Source: Methanothermobacter wolfeii (GTDB lineage Archaea > Methanobacteriota > Methanobacteria > Methanobacteriales > Methanothermobacteraceae). From it: a stretch of 64,000 nt of DNA. Below the pieces are notes generated by a model. That model made no database searches. It saw only the letters and a program-made list of their open reading frames with translations, and had not been told where the DNA came from. The stretch lies in the NCBI RefSeq assembly GCF_025397995.1, contig NZ_CP104550.1, forward strand, positions 1,447,775 through 1,511,774. Reading direction: 5' to 3'. This document shows positions 10,112 through 19,911 of this stretch, piece after piece. Each line of letters opens with the position of its first letter. Positions within the stretch are counted from its first letter, which is position 1. The translations under genes and the position numbers were made by a program.

Positions 10112-10626
10112 AGTTTCCTCTCCAGATACCTGTACCTGAACAGAGCCCTCTTAACAGGGTCCAGTGGAAGGTTCCTGTGTGACGGGACCCTTATACAGTC
10201 AAGTTCCATGTAGTCCGGGCAGACCGTGAAGTCAGGATCATCGGTGACAATCCTGAACCCCATATCTTCAACTATCTCCGTTAAGAAATTTGAATAAACC
10301 TTCACTTTTATTTTGCTGTTCCTCTCCCTGAGCACGGATGGGTCATGCCACCATGGTGAACACACATCAAAGTCTATCTCATCCTCCGAGGAGTAACGGA
10401 GGATTGACGGGTCCATCAGCTTCACTGTCCTGAACACCCTGCCTACGGCATCCTTTATCTGGCTGAAGGTGTTCAGTTTAAGTTTAAGTGCATCATCCAT
10501 GTCTGTCTCAGAGAGGACAACCCTGAGGTCGGCCTCCTCCTCCGCCGGGTCCCTGCTCACCAGGTACTCCCTGACACCTGCAATTCTGAGCACGCCCTCA
10601 CACATGGGGGTTGTAACTATCCTCAT
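10096..10626 (-). CDS. mmp17: Methanogenesis marker protein 17
   Basis: The 176-aa product from ATG 10626 ([17 protein letters not shown]) fits methanogenesis marker 17 in length, in its C-terminal [20 protein letters not shown] region and in its linkage to mmp7. The open frame runs upstream to 10896 but the added part is unlikely to be coding because it crosses the divergent comB start. GGAG lies nine bases before the chosen ATG. Function unknown; suspected role in methyl-coenzyme M reductase assembly. Confidence 0.65.
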   Translation of the reverse strand: MRIVTTPMCEGVLRIAGVREYLVSRDPAEEEADLRVVLSETDMDDALKLKLNTFSQIKDAVGRVFRTVKLMDPSILRYSSEDEIDFDVCSPWWHDPSVLRERNSKIKVKVYSNFLTEIVEDMGFRIVTDDPDFTVCPDYMELDCIRVPSHRNLPLDPVKRALFRYRYLERKLCMKP

Positions 10627-10727
10627 CGATTCACACTCCACTCCAATAGGTTTAGAGTCCCATCCATGTACCATGACCATGAAACAAAATATCAGCAAAG
10701 ACCCGCACACAGCCACAGCACTGAAGC

Positions 10728-10736
10728 ATATAAATA
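10728..10736. promoter_or_regulatory. Shared TATA element between mmp17 and comB
   Basis: ATATAAATA reads as a TATA box in both directions. Rightward it predicts a start near 10757, with AAGGTG then preceding the comB ATG at 10784. Leftward it predicts a start near 10706, giving mmp17 an 80-nt leader. Direction of use is not provable from sequence. Confidence 0.4.
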
Positions 10737-10783
10737 CCTCATGCAGATAATTCTCTGTAATAAAATATTTATAAGGTGTGGTG

Positions 10784-11440
10784 ATGAGGGTAACCCTTAG
10801 CTTTGAAGAATCAGAAGGCACTGATCTGTGCATAATGGTTGACCTCCTCAGGGCCAGCGCAACCATTACAGCCGCCCTTGACAGTTTCAGATGCATAATA
10901 CCTGTTAGGGACGCTGAAAGAGCCAGGGAGTACCTTTCAATGGATTACCCTGTTGCAGGGGAGCGTGGAGGCGAAACCCTCCCTGGCTTCATTGCCAACT
11001 CACCCCCTGAAATCAGGAAACATGGGGGTGACTGTCTGGTGCTCACCACAAGTAACGGGACAAGGATCCTTGAATCCGTGAAGTCCACAGCCCTTATAGG
11101 ATGCCTCAACAATGTCAGGGCGGTTGCAGCCGCCGCCAGGGATATGGCCGATGAGGTTGAGGTTATCATGGCAGGTGTTAACGGGGAATTTGCAATAGAG
11201 GACTTTCTATGTGCCGGTGAAATAATAAGGGTCATTGGCGGTGAAATTGATGAATACTCAGAGGCCGCTGTCCTCGCGGTCCAGGACAGGAGACTGGTTG
11301 ATGACGCCATAAGGAGGTCCAGATCAGCGAGGAGGCTTGAAAAACTTGGCTTTGGAGGGGATGTTGAGTACTGCCTCAGGAGGAACATAACAGACAACGT
11401 ACCGGTATACAGGGACGGTAAGATAATGAAACTCCTATAA
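10784..11440 (+). CDS. comB: ComB, 2-phosphosulfolactate phosphatase
   Basis: Second step of coenzyme M biosynthesis: removes phosphate from 2-phosphosulfolactate made by ComA. Family motifs VDLLRASATI, AGERGG, TTSNGT and EDFLCAGE are all present and length (218 aa) is normal. ATG 10784 has AAGGTG upstream; two in-frame GTG codons just before are less likely. Later steps of the same pathway (comC, comD, comE) are at 32.2-34.2 kb. Confidence 0.92.
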   Translation: MRVTLSFEESEGTDLCIMVDLLRASATITAALDSFRCIIPVRDAERAREYLSMDYPVAGERGGETLPGFIANSPPEIRKHGGDCLVLTTSNGTRILESVKSTALIGCLNNVRAVAAAARDMADEVEVIMAGVNGEFAIEDFLCAGEIIRVIGGEIDEYSEAAVLAVQDRRLVDDAIRRSRSARRLEKLGFGGDVEYCLRRNITDNVPVYRDGKIMKLL

Positions 11441-11495
11441 TTATTGCATTGTATGGCGCCTGCCAATAGGATGATGATAAAATTCCTCCAGATGC

Positions 11496-12254
11496 ATGTG
11501 GAAAGGTATGCAGCCTGCAGAGGTGCCTGAATACAGTGTCAGTGGGTCGAAGATGAAGATTGATCAGCTCAGAATCATAGGGACAGCACATGTATCAAGT
11601 GAAAGTATAGAGGAGGTCAGAAGGACCATAGCCGAGGTAGAACCTGATGTTGTTGCGGTTGAACTGGACCCTGGCAGATACCGCAGACTGCTGGATGAAA
11701 AGCTCGGGGTTGAAAGGGATGAGTTCTCACTGAGGGATGCCCTAAGACATGGAAACATCGGCGTGCTCCTGGCTGCCTGGTTCCTGACATACTTCCAGAG
11801 GAAGGTGGGTGATGACCTCGGTGTTAAACCCGGGGCGGAAATGCTTGCAGCCATCGAGGCCGCCCAGGAAGTCGGGGCAAGGGTCGTCCTCATTGACCGT
11901 GATATCGGCGTGACAATGCAGAGGGCCCTGAAATCCATGGGTGCCCTGGAGAAGATGAAGTTCTTCCTTGGAGTTATAAGGTCCTTCTGGGACAGTGAGG
12001 GAATCGATGATATTGAGAGCCTCAAGGGTGAAGAAACCCTGAGGGATGTCATGGCCCAGTTCAGGGATATTTCACCCTCAGCATACCATGTTCTTGTTGA
12101 GGAGAGGGACGCCTACATGGCCCGCCGTCTCCTTGAAATCGAGGAGGACTCTGTCGTGGCGGTTGTTGGGGCAGGCCACCGCAGGGGCATATGTGAATAC
12201 CTTAAAAACCCTGAAAGAATACCCCCGATCCATGAACTCCTGAAGATACCCTGA
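11496..12254 (+). CDS. TraB/PrgY family protein
   Basis: TraB-domain protein: GTAHVSSES, VAVELDPGRY, EERDAYMA and VVAVVGAGHRRGI are the four conserved blocks of the family, which contains putative membrane-associated metalloprotease-like or erythromycin-esterase-like folds. It lacks the C-terminal transmembrane part seen in longer relatives, ending about 30 residues after the GAGH block. The true start may be ATG 11553 (MKIDQLRIIGTAHVS), since the first 19 residues look unconserved and no start has a clear SD site. Function unknown. Confidence 0.8.
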   Translation: MWKGMQPAEVPEYSVSGSKMKIDQLRIIGTAHVSSESIEEVRRTIAEVEPDVVAVELDPGRYRRLLDEKLGVERDEFSLRDALRHGNIGVLLAAWFLTYFQRKVGDDLGVKPGAEMLAAIEAAQEVGARVVLIDRDIGVTMQRALKSMGALEKMKFFLGVIRSFWDSEGIDDIESLKGEETLRDVMAQFRDISPSAYHVLVEERDAYMARRLLEIEEDSVVAVVGAGHRRGICEYLKNPERIPPIHELLKIP

Positions 12255-12279
12255 GGCAGTATATAATATTTAAGGTTCA

Positions 12280-12294
12280 ATATACAGTGTATAT
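12280..12294. promoter_or_regulatory. Inverted repeat at the DUF1922-GTPase promoter
   Basis: ATATAC-AGT-GTATAT, a 6-3-6 inverted repeat placed about 20 bp after a TATA-like ATATAATATTT (12261-12271) and 33 bp before the ATG at 12328. It could be an operator, or part of a second TATA element. Confidence 0.3.
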
Positions 12295-12327
12295 GGAGCT
12301 GGCATTTAATAGTCACATGGTGAGATT

Positions 12328-12555
12328 ATGTACCTGATCTTCCGGTGCGACTGTGGAAGGGCCCTCTACTCAAAGGAGGGTAACATGACACGTAAATGTG
12401 TCTGCGGAAGGACCGTCAAGGTTAAAACCCGGAGGATATTTGGAAGGGCGGAAACCTTCCAGGAAGCATCAGAACTTGTAAGGAAACTCCAGGAAGAAAA
12501 GTACGGTTCATGCGGATTTATAAATCCAGCGAGAGGAGAACAGACGCAGAGATGA
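12328..12555 (+). CDS. DUF1922 zinc-binding protein (MTH1184-like)
   Basis: A 75-aa protein with CDCGRALY and CVCGRTV cysteine pairs, the zinc-binding rubredoxin-like fold of DUF1922. It closely resembles the MTH1184 protein of known structure. Its TGA is overlapped by the ATG of the following GTPase (ATGA), so the two are translationally coupled and may act together. Molecular function is unknown. Confidence 0.88.
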   Translation: MYLIFRCDCGRALYSKEGNMTRKCVCGRTVKVKTRRIFGRAETFQEASELVRKLQEEKYGSCGFINPARGEQTQR

Positions 12556-14141
12556 TAGAGGATATACAGTCATTCACATCAAAGGGTGAGAGAAGAAACA
12601 TTGAATTTAAAAAGTCCCTCTCAACCAGTTACCACCTGAAAACCGACCGTAGGAATGGTCTTATATCCCAGATGAAGTACCGTATGGAGAGGGGTGACGG
12701 GAAGGCCATCTACCTTATAGGTGTTGAGGACAGCGGGGAACCGGTGGGGCTCCCCGATGATGAGCTGAGGGAATCCATTGACGTGCTCAGGACCCTCAGC
12801 CATGAGATAGATGCCGCCGTGGAGGACGTCATAATCCATGAGGGCACCCACGGGAGGGTGGCGGAGGTTATAATTTCAAGGAAGCACGACTTCAGCAGGG
12901 AGCACCTCCTCATAGGCGTCGCTGGCCACGTGGACCATGGTAAGAGCACCCTCCTCGGGACCCTCACAACGGGTTCCCTTGATGACGGCAGCGGTAAAAC
13001 AAGGATATTCCTTGATGTCCAGAAGCATGAGATAGAACGGGGACTGTCAGCAGACCTCTCCTTCGCCATCTATGGATTCAGGGGTGGTGAGGCCATAAGG
13101 ATGACCAACCCCCTTGACCGGCGGGAGAAGTCACGCCTCATGAGTGACGCGGACAGGGTCATATCCTTCGTTGATACCGTTGGACATGAACCATGGCTCC
13201 GCACAACAATAAGGGGTATAGTGGGGCAGAACCTGGACTATGGCCTCCTCACGGTGGCTGCAGATGACGGGCCCACCCACATCACAAGGGAGCACCTGGG
13301 GATCATGATTGCAATGGAGCTTCCTGTCATCGTCGCCATCACAAAGACCGACACGGCATCGGAGGAAAGGATCCATGAGGTCCTCGGGAAGGTATCCGAA
13401 CTCCTTAAGCTCGTTGGCAGGATCCCCTTCAGGGTGGATGACAGGGCTGGTGCCCAGGAAATAGCAGGCAAGATGAACAGGCACATAGTACCCGTAATCA
13501 GTGTGTCATCTGTCACCGGTGAGGGCCTTGAACTCCTGGATGAGCTCTTCATGAACCTCAGGGTTCACAGGGACCTTGAACATGAGGAGAAGCCCTTCCT
13601 CATGTACATTGATAAGGTGTACACCATAAGGGGTGTTGGAACCGTTGTCAGCGGCACCATCCAGCAGGGCCGTGTCAGCAAGGGGGACAAGCTGCTCCTG
13701 GGACCCTTCAGGACGGGTGAATTCAGGGAGGTCGGGGTTAAATCCATCGAGATGCACCACTACCAGATCGGGTGTGCTGAGCCAGGGCATATAGTGGGGA
13801 TATCCATATCTGGCGCGTCCTCCGATGAAATAGAGAGGGGGATGATACTTGCTGACCCCTCATATGAGCCTGAAGCCGTCAGGGAATTTGAGGCTGAGGT
13901 TGCCATACTCGTACACCCGACAACAATAAAGGCGGGATATGAGAGCGTGACCCACATTGAGACCATAGCAGAAACAACCGTCCTTGAACCCCTTGACTCT
14001 GAATTCATGTCTGCAGGGGACAGGGGGAGGGTGAGGATGAGGTTCAAGTACCGCCCCTACCATGTGAGGGAGGGTCAGAAGATAATCTTCCGTGAGGGGC
14101 GGAGTAAGGGTATTGGCTCAATAACAGGGATCATCAGGTGA
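12552..14141 (+). CDS. GTPBP1-like translational GTPase
   Basis: An EF-Tu-superfamily GTPase with G1 [10 protein letters not shown]3 DTVGHE and G4 TKTD, followed by two beta-barrel domains ending in [18 protein letters not shown]. The about 110-residue N-terminal extension ([20 protein letters not shown]) is characteristic of archaeal GTPBP1/2-like proteins, which bind aminoacyl-tRNA and are linked to ribosome rescue in eukaryotes. An earlier in-frame ATG at 12510 exists, but ATG 12552 forms a neat ATGA overlap with DUF1922. Confidence 0.85.
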   Translation: MIEDIQSFTSKGERRNIEFKKSLSTSYHLKTDRRNGLISQMKYRMERGDGKAIYLIGVEDSGEPVGLPDDELRESIDVLRTLSHEIDAAVEDVIIHEGTHGRVAEVIISRKHDFSREHLLIGVAGHVDHGKSTLLGTLTTGSLDDGSGKTRIFLDVQKHEIERGLSADLSFAIYGFRGGEAIRMTNPLDRREKSRLMSDADRVISFVDTVGHEPWLRTTIRGIVGQNLDYGLLTVAADDGPTHITREHLGIMIAMELPVIVAITKTDTASEERIHEVLGKVSELLKLVGRIPFRVDDRAGAQEIAGKMNRHIVPVISVSSVTGEGLELLDELFMNLRVHRDLEHEEKPFLMYIDKVYTIRGVGTVVSGTIQQGRVSKGDKLLLGPFRTGEFREVGVKSIEMHHYQIGCAEPGHIVGISISGASSDEIERGMILADPSYEPEAVREFEAEVAILVHPTTIKAGYESVTHIETIAETTVLEPLDSEFMSAGDRGRVRMRFKYRPYHVREGQKIIFREGRSKGIGSITGIIR

Positions 14142-14254
14142 ATCAATCAGGCCGCCTTAAGACCTGATCCACAGATACTCCAGCACGGCACAGAACCCAT
14201 CTACCTAACTCCTCGCTGTGTCGCACCATTTTAGGTCGCATCCGACCACAGAAT

Positions 14255-15088
14255 CTAGCCTAAATCCTCAAGTAACTCGCAGGCCTTGCATAGATCAGCC
14301 GATGATGGTTCACCGCACCTGATGCACTCCCTGATTCTTCCATGTTCCTCCACCTGCCTGAAGGTTCTCCTGAAGGATTCCATTATCCTTTTCTTGATCC
14401 CTGGGTTATCTGACTCCATCCTGTTAAGGAAGCCCTTTATCCCGGACCTCATTGACAGGTGGGAGTAGGGGCACTCCTCCAGGTGCACGGGCACCTGATT
14501 CATGACAGCCCAGATCCCCACCTCCCTCTCGGGGGTGTTCCAGAGAGGCTTTATGCGGGGGACCATGGCCGGGTGTATCCGCTGGAGTGATGGGCCGAAC
14601 TTTGAAAATTTACGCACATCCCCCCTTACAAGGCTCATGGTAAAGGACTGTATCTCATCATCCATGTTGTGGCCGGTGGCTATCCTTGAAGCACCGAGTT
14701 CATGGGCTGTCCTGTTAAGTATCCACCTCCTGAAGACCCCGCAGGGTATGCAGGGGCTCCTGAATCCATCGGCCACATCATCAAGCCCGAAGCCGAATTC
14801 GTCCATGAAGGATTTCTCTATGAGTTCAACCTTTTTAAGCCTGGCGTTCTCCCTTGCAGCCTCAAGGCCGTGCTCCCTGTAACCTGAGATACCCTCATCG
14901 ACCGTTATTGCTGTTAATTCAAATTCAAGTTCTTCACGAAGATCTGCAAGGACATGGAGTGTGAGCACACTGTCCTTTCCACCTGAAAGGGCCACTGCTA
15001 TATGTTCACCCTCATCTATCAGTCTGAAGGACTCTATCAGGTCCCTGATGCGGGCTGTGAGTCTCCTGTTGAATTCTTCATGGTCCAT
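14255..15088 (-). CDS. tRNA 2-thiolation enzyme, TtuA/NcsA family
   Basis: PP-loop ATPase that activates a tRNA uridine for sulfur transfer. The P-loop SGGKDS is at 35-40; C113, C116 (CIPCG) and C206 are placed as the three ligands of the catalytic 4Fe-4S cluster in TtuA/NcsA enzymes. The C-terminal zinc finger is present (CIRCGEPSSADLCKAC), but the N-terminal zinc finger usual in the group is missing, since the protein starts only 34 residues before the P-loop. Substrate position (U34 or U54) cannot be told from the sequence. It converges on the GTPase gene with a 113-bp gap that shows no clear feature. Confidence 0.85.
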   Translation of the reverse strand: MDHEEFNRRLTARIRDLIESFRLIDEGEHIAVALSGGKDSVLTLHVLADLREELEFELTAITVDEGISGYREHGLEAARENARLKKVELIEKSFMDEFGFGLDDVADGFRSPCIPCGVFRRWILNRTAHELGASRIATGHNMDDEIQSFTMSLVRGDVRKFSKFGPSLQRIHPAMVPRIKPLWNTPEREVGIWAVMNQVPVHLEECPYSHLSMRSGIKGFLNRMESDNPGIKKRIMESFRRTFRQVEEHGRIRECIRCGEPSSADLCKACELLEDLG

Positions 15089-15126
15089 GGAACCCTATAT
15101 ATGAAGGCGGCCCCATATAGTTAACC

Positions 15127-15426
15127 ATGATAACGGCTGAAATCACCATAATACCCCTGGGTACAGGTAGCACCTCCCTCAGCAGCTACGTGGCTGCGGC
15201 GGTGGGTGCCCTTGAGGACCTTGATGTCAAGTATGAGATCTCAGGTATGGGCACCCTGGTTGAAGCTGAAGACCTGGATGAGCTCCTTGAGGCTGTGAAG
15301 GCTGCCCATGAGGCTGTCCTTGAAGCCGGCTCAGAGAGGGTCTACACAACCATCAGGATAGATGACCGGAGGGATGCTGATAGGGGCCTTAAGGACAAGG
15401 TGGAGTCCGTTAAAAGGAAAATTTAA
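15127..15426 (+). CDS. MTH1187-family thiamine-binding-like protein (DUF77)
   Basis: A 99-aa ferredoxin-like-fold protein: ITIIPLGTGSTSLSSYVA at the start and YEISGMGTLVEAEDLDELLE in the middle match the MTH1187/YkoF DUF77 family. Some members bind thiamine-like ligands as tetramers. The gene diverges from the tRNA thiolase with only 38 bp between starts. Physiological role not established. Confidence 0.9.
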   Translation: MITAEITIIPLGTGSTSLSSYVAAAVGALEDLDVKYEISGMGTLVEAEDLDELLEAVKAAHEAVLEAGSERVYTTIRIDDRRDADRGLKDKVESVKRKI

Positions 15427-15482
15427 CCGTCAATACTAAAATGAACCTCAAATTTTGACTCCTTTAAAAAAAATTAGCCTGC

Positions 15483-15519
15483 CTCAGAATTCTCTGCTTA
15501 AAGCAGGAGAATACCTGAG
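15483..15519. terminator. Long imperfect hairpin between convergent genes
   Basis: CTCAG pairs with CTGAG, ATTCTC with GAGAAT and TGCT with AGCA around a TAA loop, with small bulges, giving about 15 base pairs. It lies between the convergent DUF77 and aminotransferase genes, so a role in stopping transcription from either side is plausible. No T-run follows directly. Confidence 0.35.
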
Positions 15520-15579
15520 CCTTACACAACCTGCCCCCTGTTACTTTTGATTTCCGATGAAATGAGTGTCACGATATGT

Positions 15580-16665
15580 TTACCGCTCAAAGAATGCCCT
15601 GATGGTGCCTGTAATCATTTCAAGGTCATCTGATGTGAGGGCTGGATGCACAGGGATTGAGAGAACCTCGGATGCTGCCCTTTCACTCACTGGACACTCT
15701 GCCTTGAAGCCCAGCCTCCTGTAGAGTTCCTGCATGTATATGGGCATCGGGTAATGTATGCCGGTGCCAACACCTTCCCCATTGAGGAACTCCATGAGTT
15801 CATCCCTCACATCCGGGACCCTCAGGGTGTACTGGTGGAAGACGTGCCCTACACCATCTGCAACGAAGGGTGTTTCAAGACCATCAATATCCCTGAGGTT
15901 CTCTGTAAGGTATGCTGCGTTCTCAGCCCTCCTCCTGTTGAACTCATCAAGCTTTGCAAGCTGCGCTATCCCTATTGCAGCGGCTATATCGGTCATCCTG
16001 AAGTTGTAGCCCAGGTAGGTGTGTCTGTATCGTTCTGTTTCACCATGAGCCCTTAAAACAGAGGCCATCTCTGCAATTTCCTCGTTATCTGTAGTTATAA
16101 TACCTCCCTCGCCTGTTGTGATGTTCTTGGTGGGGTAGAAGCTGAAGCAGGCCGCATCACCCATTGAACCCACCTTCCTCCCACGGTACTCGGCACCATG
16201 GGCCTGTGCAGCGTCCTCAATGACCATGAGGTCATGTTCTGAGGCTATATCCATGATGGGGTCCATGTCAGCGGGCTGGCCATAGAGGTGGACCGGGATT
16301 ATGGCCCTGGTCCTTGGGGTTATCAGTTCCTCTATCCCCTCAGGGTCAATGTTGTAGGTGAGGGGGTCTATGTCTGCAAAGACCGGCTCCGCACCCACGT
16401 AGAGTGCTGCGTTTGCTGTTGCCGCGAAGCTGAAGGGTGTTGTTATAACCTCATCCCCCTTCCCCACACCCGCTGCAAGGAGGGCCAGGTGGAGGGCTGT
16501 TGTACCTGAACTGGTTGCAACAGCATACTCTGTACCCGTGTATGATGCGAATTTCTCCTCAAATTCAGCCACCCTTGGTCCCTGGGCGATGAAACCTGAT
16601 CTGAGCACCTTTACAACTTCCTCTATTTCCTCTTCATCGATTACTGGAGTAGCGACCGGTATCAT
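15580..16665 (-). CDS. DegT/DnrJ/EryC1/StrS-family PLP-dependent sugar aminotransferase
   Basis: PLP enzyme that transfers an amino group to a nucleotide-linked keto-sugar. The Schiff-base lysine is K180 in [14 protein letters not shown], with D151 and Q154 (EDAAQAHGA) stacking on and holding the cofactor. Length of 361 aa is normal. It stands alone, without other nucleotide-sugar genes beside it, so the sugar product (for surface polysaccharide, glycoprotein or pseudomurein) is not known. A minus-strand ATG at 16665 follows GTTCATATG-type context. Confidence 0.9.
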   Translation of the reverse strand: MIPVATPVIDEEEIEEVVKVLRSGFIAQGPRVAEFEEKFASYTGTEYAVATSSGTTALHLALLAAGVGKGDEVITTPFSFAATANAALYVGAEPVFADIDPLTYNIDPEGIEELITPRTRAIIPVHLYGQPADMDPIMDIASEHDLMVIEDAAQAHGAEYRGRKVGSMGDAACFSFYPTKNITTGEGGIITTDNEEIAEMASVLRAHGETERYRHTYLGYNFRMTDIAAAIGIAQLAKLDEFNRRRAENAAYLTENLRDIDGLETPFVADGVGHVFHQYTLRVPDVRDELMEFLNGEGVGTGIHYPMPIYMQELYRRLGFKAECPVSERAASEVLSIPVHPALTSDDLEMITGTIRAFFER

Positions 16666-16901
16666 ATGAACACCTGAAAATGAACTTCACAGTTACAGTT
16701 TCAATTTTATCCTTAAAAAAACCATCACCATTATCCTGGTTGGGTGGATGTCATGAAGAGGATGTGCCTGAAACTGGTGTGGTACCACTGCAGGGTTATG
16801 GTTGATGTCACAGAGGCTGTGCTTGAAGTTACGGATCCCCCATGACACACCCCCCTGAAAATGATATAAGAACACCCAGGTCAACAACAATATAATTAAC
16901 C

Positions 16902-17807
16902 TCAGTAATGGTCCCTGAAGATCCTCAACACATCATCATATCTCCCCCTGAATAGTATGAGGATCATGACCAGTGAAGCGATTATAAGGAAGACCGGTGA
17001 TGAGTAGGGGTCGGTTGGGCTTATTATGATGGATGGAAGGTCCCCGAGGCCGCTGTCTGGTGAGCTGTGTATCACGCTCACATAGAGGTTGTTTGCAATA
17101 TGCACCCCCATGGCAAGTTCCAGTCCATCATCTGCAAGGGCTGTTACCGCAAGTGCAACGCCTATTATGAAGGTGCTTATGACGATTGACAGGCTCATGG
17201 TGATGCTTGTCCCGTTCCACCAGTGCATAACAGCGAATATGGCTGAATTAAGGATTATGAGGGGGACAGGTTTTCTTATGACGGACCACATCCCCTGCAT
17301 TAGGTAACCCCTGAAGAATATCTCCTCAAAGGACGCTTGGACCGGGAAGGCTATGAGTGCAAGGAGGAGGAGCCACCCGAAGGATGATGGGTTGAAGCTG
17401 AACCTGAAACCTGAAGGGTCAAGGATCATTGAAACAGCATCAACGACACCAACAATAAGAAGCCATACCAGGGCGCCCCTGAGGATCCTCCTCCAGTCAA
17501 GGTAGCCCCTTGCATTCACCGCAGATATGAATTCACGTTTATGGATAAACCTCACACCAACGTAGAGGAAAAAGAGCGAAGCCGAAAAACTAACGGCAAC
17601 AAGGAGCAGGAGGATGGGCCCTGAAAATCCCCCTGAAATTATCTCGGGACTCAGGACTCCCCTGCTTAAGATGACAGCTGCTGCTATGAAGATTGCGGCT
17701 ATAAAGCCCGCCCCCAGGTTTGATACTATGAAGCTCAGGAACACCGTGAAGGCATACCTCCAGAGCTCATTCCTCCCCCTGTGGACGCTGTCCAGGAACC
17801 GATACAT
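16902..17807 (-). CDS. CPBP-family intramembrane metalloprotease
   Basis: About eight hydrophobic helices and the CAAX-protease/bacteriocin-processing signature: EEIFFRG, then MHWWNG, then HIANN supply the glutamate and histidine ligands. Cuts proteins within the membrane; substrates are unknown. ATG 17807 (MYRFLDSVHRG) is preferred over the frame limit at 17837 because the shorter form starts right before the amphipathic lead-in to helix 1. The gene is divergent from trm1. Confidence 0.85.
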   Translation of the reverse strand: MYRFLDSVHRGRNELWRYAFTVFLSFIVSNLGAGFIAAIFIAAAVILSRGVLSPEIISGGFSGPILLLLVAVSFSASLFFLYVGVRFIHKREFISAVNARGYLDWRRILRGALVWLLIVGVVDAVSMILDPSGFRFSFNPSSFGWLLLLALIAFPVQASFEEIFFRGYLMQGMWSVIRKPVPLIILNSAIFAVMHWWNGTSITMSLSIVISTFIIGVALAVTALADDGLELAMGVHIANNLYVSVIHSSPDSGLGDLPSIIISPTDPYSSPVFLIIASLVMILILFRGRYDDVLRIFRDHY

Positions 17808-17860
17808 AATACCACATTTACTTAGAGTTATGAGCATACATCATTAAGTGCAGGTGACTA

Positions 17861-17869
17861 ATAAATATT
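17861..17869 (+). promoter_or_regulatory. TATA box of trm1
   Basis: ATAAATATT centred about 25 bp upstream of the ATG at 17891, which predicts a leaderless trm1 mRNA. Confidence 0.45.
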
Positions 17870-17890
17870 TTCCAGGGAAAAGTGGTAGGT

Positions 17891-19030
17891 ATGATAACGG
17901 TAAATGAGGGTTCAGTGAAAATACAGGTCCCTGATTTCAGCAGGGTTTCATCGAAGGCCCCGGTATTCTATAACCCTGACATGGAATTTAACCGGGACGT
18001 TTCTGTCCTTGCACTGCAGGTATTCCAGAGGATGGTGGACAGGGCGATAAAGGTTGCAGACACCTTTGCAGGGAGCGGTATAAGGGCCATAAGGTACCTG
18101 AAGGAGGTTGACGGTGTTGCAGAGGCTTGGGCCAATGACATAAACCCCCTTGCAGTTGAATGTATAGAGAGGAACTCCAGGATGAACTCCGTGTCACCCC
18201 TTGTGAGCCGGGAGGATGCCGGCGTATTTTTAAGGAGTAACCAGGGGGTCTTTGATTTTATTGATGTTGATCCCTTCGGGACCCCCGCACCCTTCATGGA
18301 CTCTGCGGCAGCAGCCATAAGGAACCGTTCAATGATAGGTGTTACCGCAACAGACACATCAGGCCTCTGCGGGACCTATGTTAAGCCCTGCCTCAGGAAG
18401 TACTCTTCAAGGCCCCTTAAGACAGAGTACTGTCATGAGATAGGTGTGCGTATACTTGCAGGGTTTACTGCCATGAACCTTGCAAGGTACCGGAAGGGTT
18501 CGGAGTTCCTCCTTTCACACAGCACCAAGCACTACATGCGCCTGTACGTCATGGTGCGTAGGGGTGCCAGGAGGGCTGATGAGTCGCTTAAAAACATCGG
18601 TTTCATCCTGCACTGTTTCAGCTGCCTCTTCCATGGACACGTTAATGGCTTCACCCCCATTAACATGAAGTGCCCATCCTGTGGCCGGGAACTTGATGTT
18701 GCAGGGCCCCTGTGGGTTGGTGATATCCAGGACGCCGGCTTCATAGGTTCCATGATAGAGGAGGCTGAGAATAAGAAGCTGAATCAGAAAGAGAAGGTCC
18801 TCAGGTTGCTGCAGACATGTATCAGGGAGGCGGGGATGCCCCCTGGATTCTATGATGTCCATGAACTCTGCAGCAGTATGGGTGTCAGCGCGCCCCCCAT
18901 CGACTCAGTGATGGACCACCTTAGGGGTGACGGTTTCAGGGTTTCAAGGACCCACTTCAAACCCACCGGTATAAAGACGGATGCTGATCTGGGGGCTGTG
19001 AAGGATGCCATAAAGGGCTCCCTAATCTAA
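17891..19030 (+). CDS. trm1: Trm1, tRNA (guanine26-N2)-dimethyltransferase
   Basis: SAM-dependent enzyme that methylates G26 of tRNA. Motif I is DTFAGSGIRAIRY, the catalytic region is DVDPFGTPAPF, and a zinc-binding segment is formed by CFSCLFHGHVNG and CPSCGREL. The C-terminal winged-helix-like extension is present. Length of about 380 aa is normal. GTG at 17882 is also possible, but ATG 17891 agrees with the TATA position. Confidence 0.92.
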   Translation: MITVNEGSVKIQVPDFSRVSSKAPVFYNPDMEFNRDVSVLALQVFQRMVDRAIKVADTFAGSGIRAIRYLKEVDGVAEAWANDINPLAVECIERNSRMNSVSPLVSREDAGVFLRSNQGVFDFIDVDPFGTPAPFMDSAAAAIRNRSMIGVTATDTSGLCGTYVKPCLRKYSSRPLKTEYCHEIGVRILAGFTAMNLARYRKGSEFLLSHSTKHYMRLYVMVRRGARRADESLKNIGFILHCFSCLFHGHVNGFTPINMKCPSCGRELDVAGPLWVGDIQDAGFIGSMIEEAENKKLNQKEKVLRLLQTCIREAGMPPGFYDVHELCSSMGVSAPPIDSVMDHLRGDGFRVSRTHFKPTGIKTDADLGAVKDAIKGSLI

Positions 19031-19041
19031 TATTTAAGTGT

Positions 19042-19728
19042 CTACTCATAGTTGAGCATGTTGTGGTTGTAGTAGTACTGGAGTGCCCTGGCATTTTTAA
19101 GTTCAAAGTTCCTGTAGGGGTTCTTGAGGTAGGGGAAGATTATCCCCTTTATAACGTAGAAGTAGGCGGCGATGGGCCCGTACTCCTCCCTGGCAATCTT
19201 ATAGTAAAGTGGGAAACCGCAGCCCTGGTTTACAATAACATCGCCCTGCCTCACGGTGCCATGGTATACCATGGGTATGGGGTCTGTCTGGCCATGCTCG
19301 GCAGCCCTCTCCTTTATATATTGAAGGGCCTCGTCAAGGGTCCTGAACTCCCTGCCATCTGAGCGGTAGGTCCATTTGTCATCTGGAACACCGTATATCC
19401 CCTCCTGCCAGACCTCAGTCCAGTTTATACCAGGTGTGTACTGATTCTTCTCAACGTAGGCCAGTTCAAGGATGTAAACATCTCCCTCCATGTAGCACCT
19501 GTAATTTGAGCTTCCGCCGTAATGGACAACTAGTATGCATGGGGACCCCTCCTCCCTTGCATACTCTGCAAGGAGCTTTGAATGTATGTGGCCCGGGTAC
19601 ATGTCAGGGTTGGCGATCTTAACAAAGGCCAGTCTCCCCAGGGGCTCGAAGTCCCCTGCTGTGCTGGTGAAGTAGAAATAGCTGCCTGCAAGAATTATGA
19701 TTACAAGTATAAGTGCGCCCTTATTCAT
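19042..19728 (-). CDS. Conserved hypothetical exported or membrane-anchored protein
   Basis: Starts with MNKGALILVIIILAGSYFYF, a signal anchor or signal peptide, followed by a hydrophilic 205-residue domain rich in Tyr and Trp and with three cysteines. I do not recognise the family. It converges on trm1 with an 11-bp gap. The domain probably lies outside the membrane. Confidence 0.7.
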   Translation of the reverse strand: MNKGALILVIIILAGSYFYFTSTAGDFEPLGRLAFVKIANPDMYPGHIHSKLLAEYAREEGSPCILVVHYGGSSNYRCYMEGDVYILELAYVEKNQYTPGINWTEVWQEGIYGVPDDKWTYRSDGREFRTLDEALQYIKERAAEHGQTDPIPMVYHGTVRQGDVIVNQGCGFPLYYKIAREEYGPIAAYFYVIKGIIFPYLKNPYRNFELKNARALQYYYNHNMLNYE

Positions 19729-19911
19729 CCATTACACCCGCTTCATCACATTTATAAACATCCATGATCAGTATGCATCACCTGCAAGTCACTTCTGGAA
19801 ATGTTACCGTCCTCCTAGGGATTAATATCATATGTCCAGTTAAGATAAAGCAGTTTTATATAGTGGGATTTATATATTTTTAGTTGCGGATGACTCCGCG
19901 GAGGTGTAAAA

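Noticed and set aside
10627-10896. Upstream extension of the mmp17 reading frame
   Set aside because: It crosses the shared promoter and the comB start; the extra residues do not look conserved.
11470-11530. ATGATGA followed about 50 nt later by CTGA, like a box C/D sRNA
   Set aside because: No clear internal D'/C' pair and no terminal stem, and the segment overlaps the possible start of the TraB-family gene.
16744-16845. Plus-strand frame of about 33 residues reading VDVMKRMCLKLVWYHCRVM and ending TGA
   Set aside because: No SD site or promoter, no recognisable family; may be a remnant but cannot be supported.
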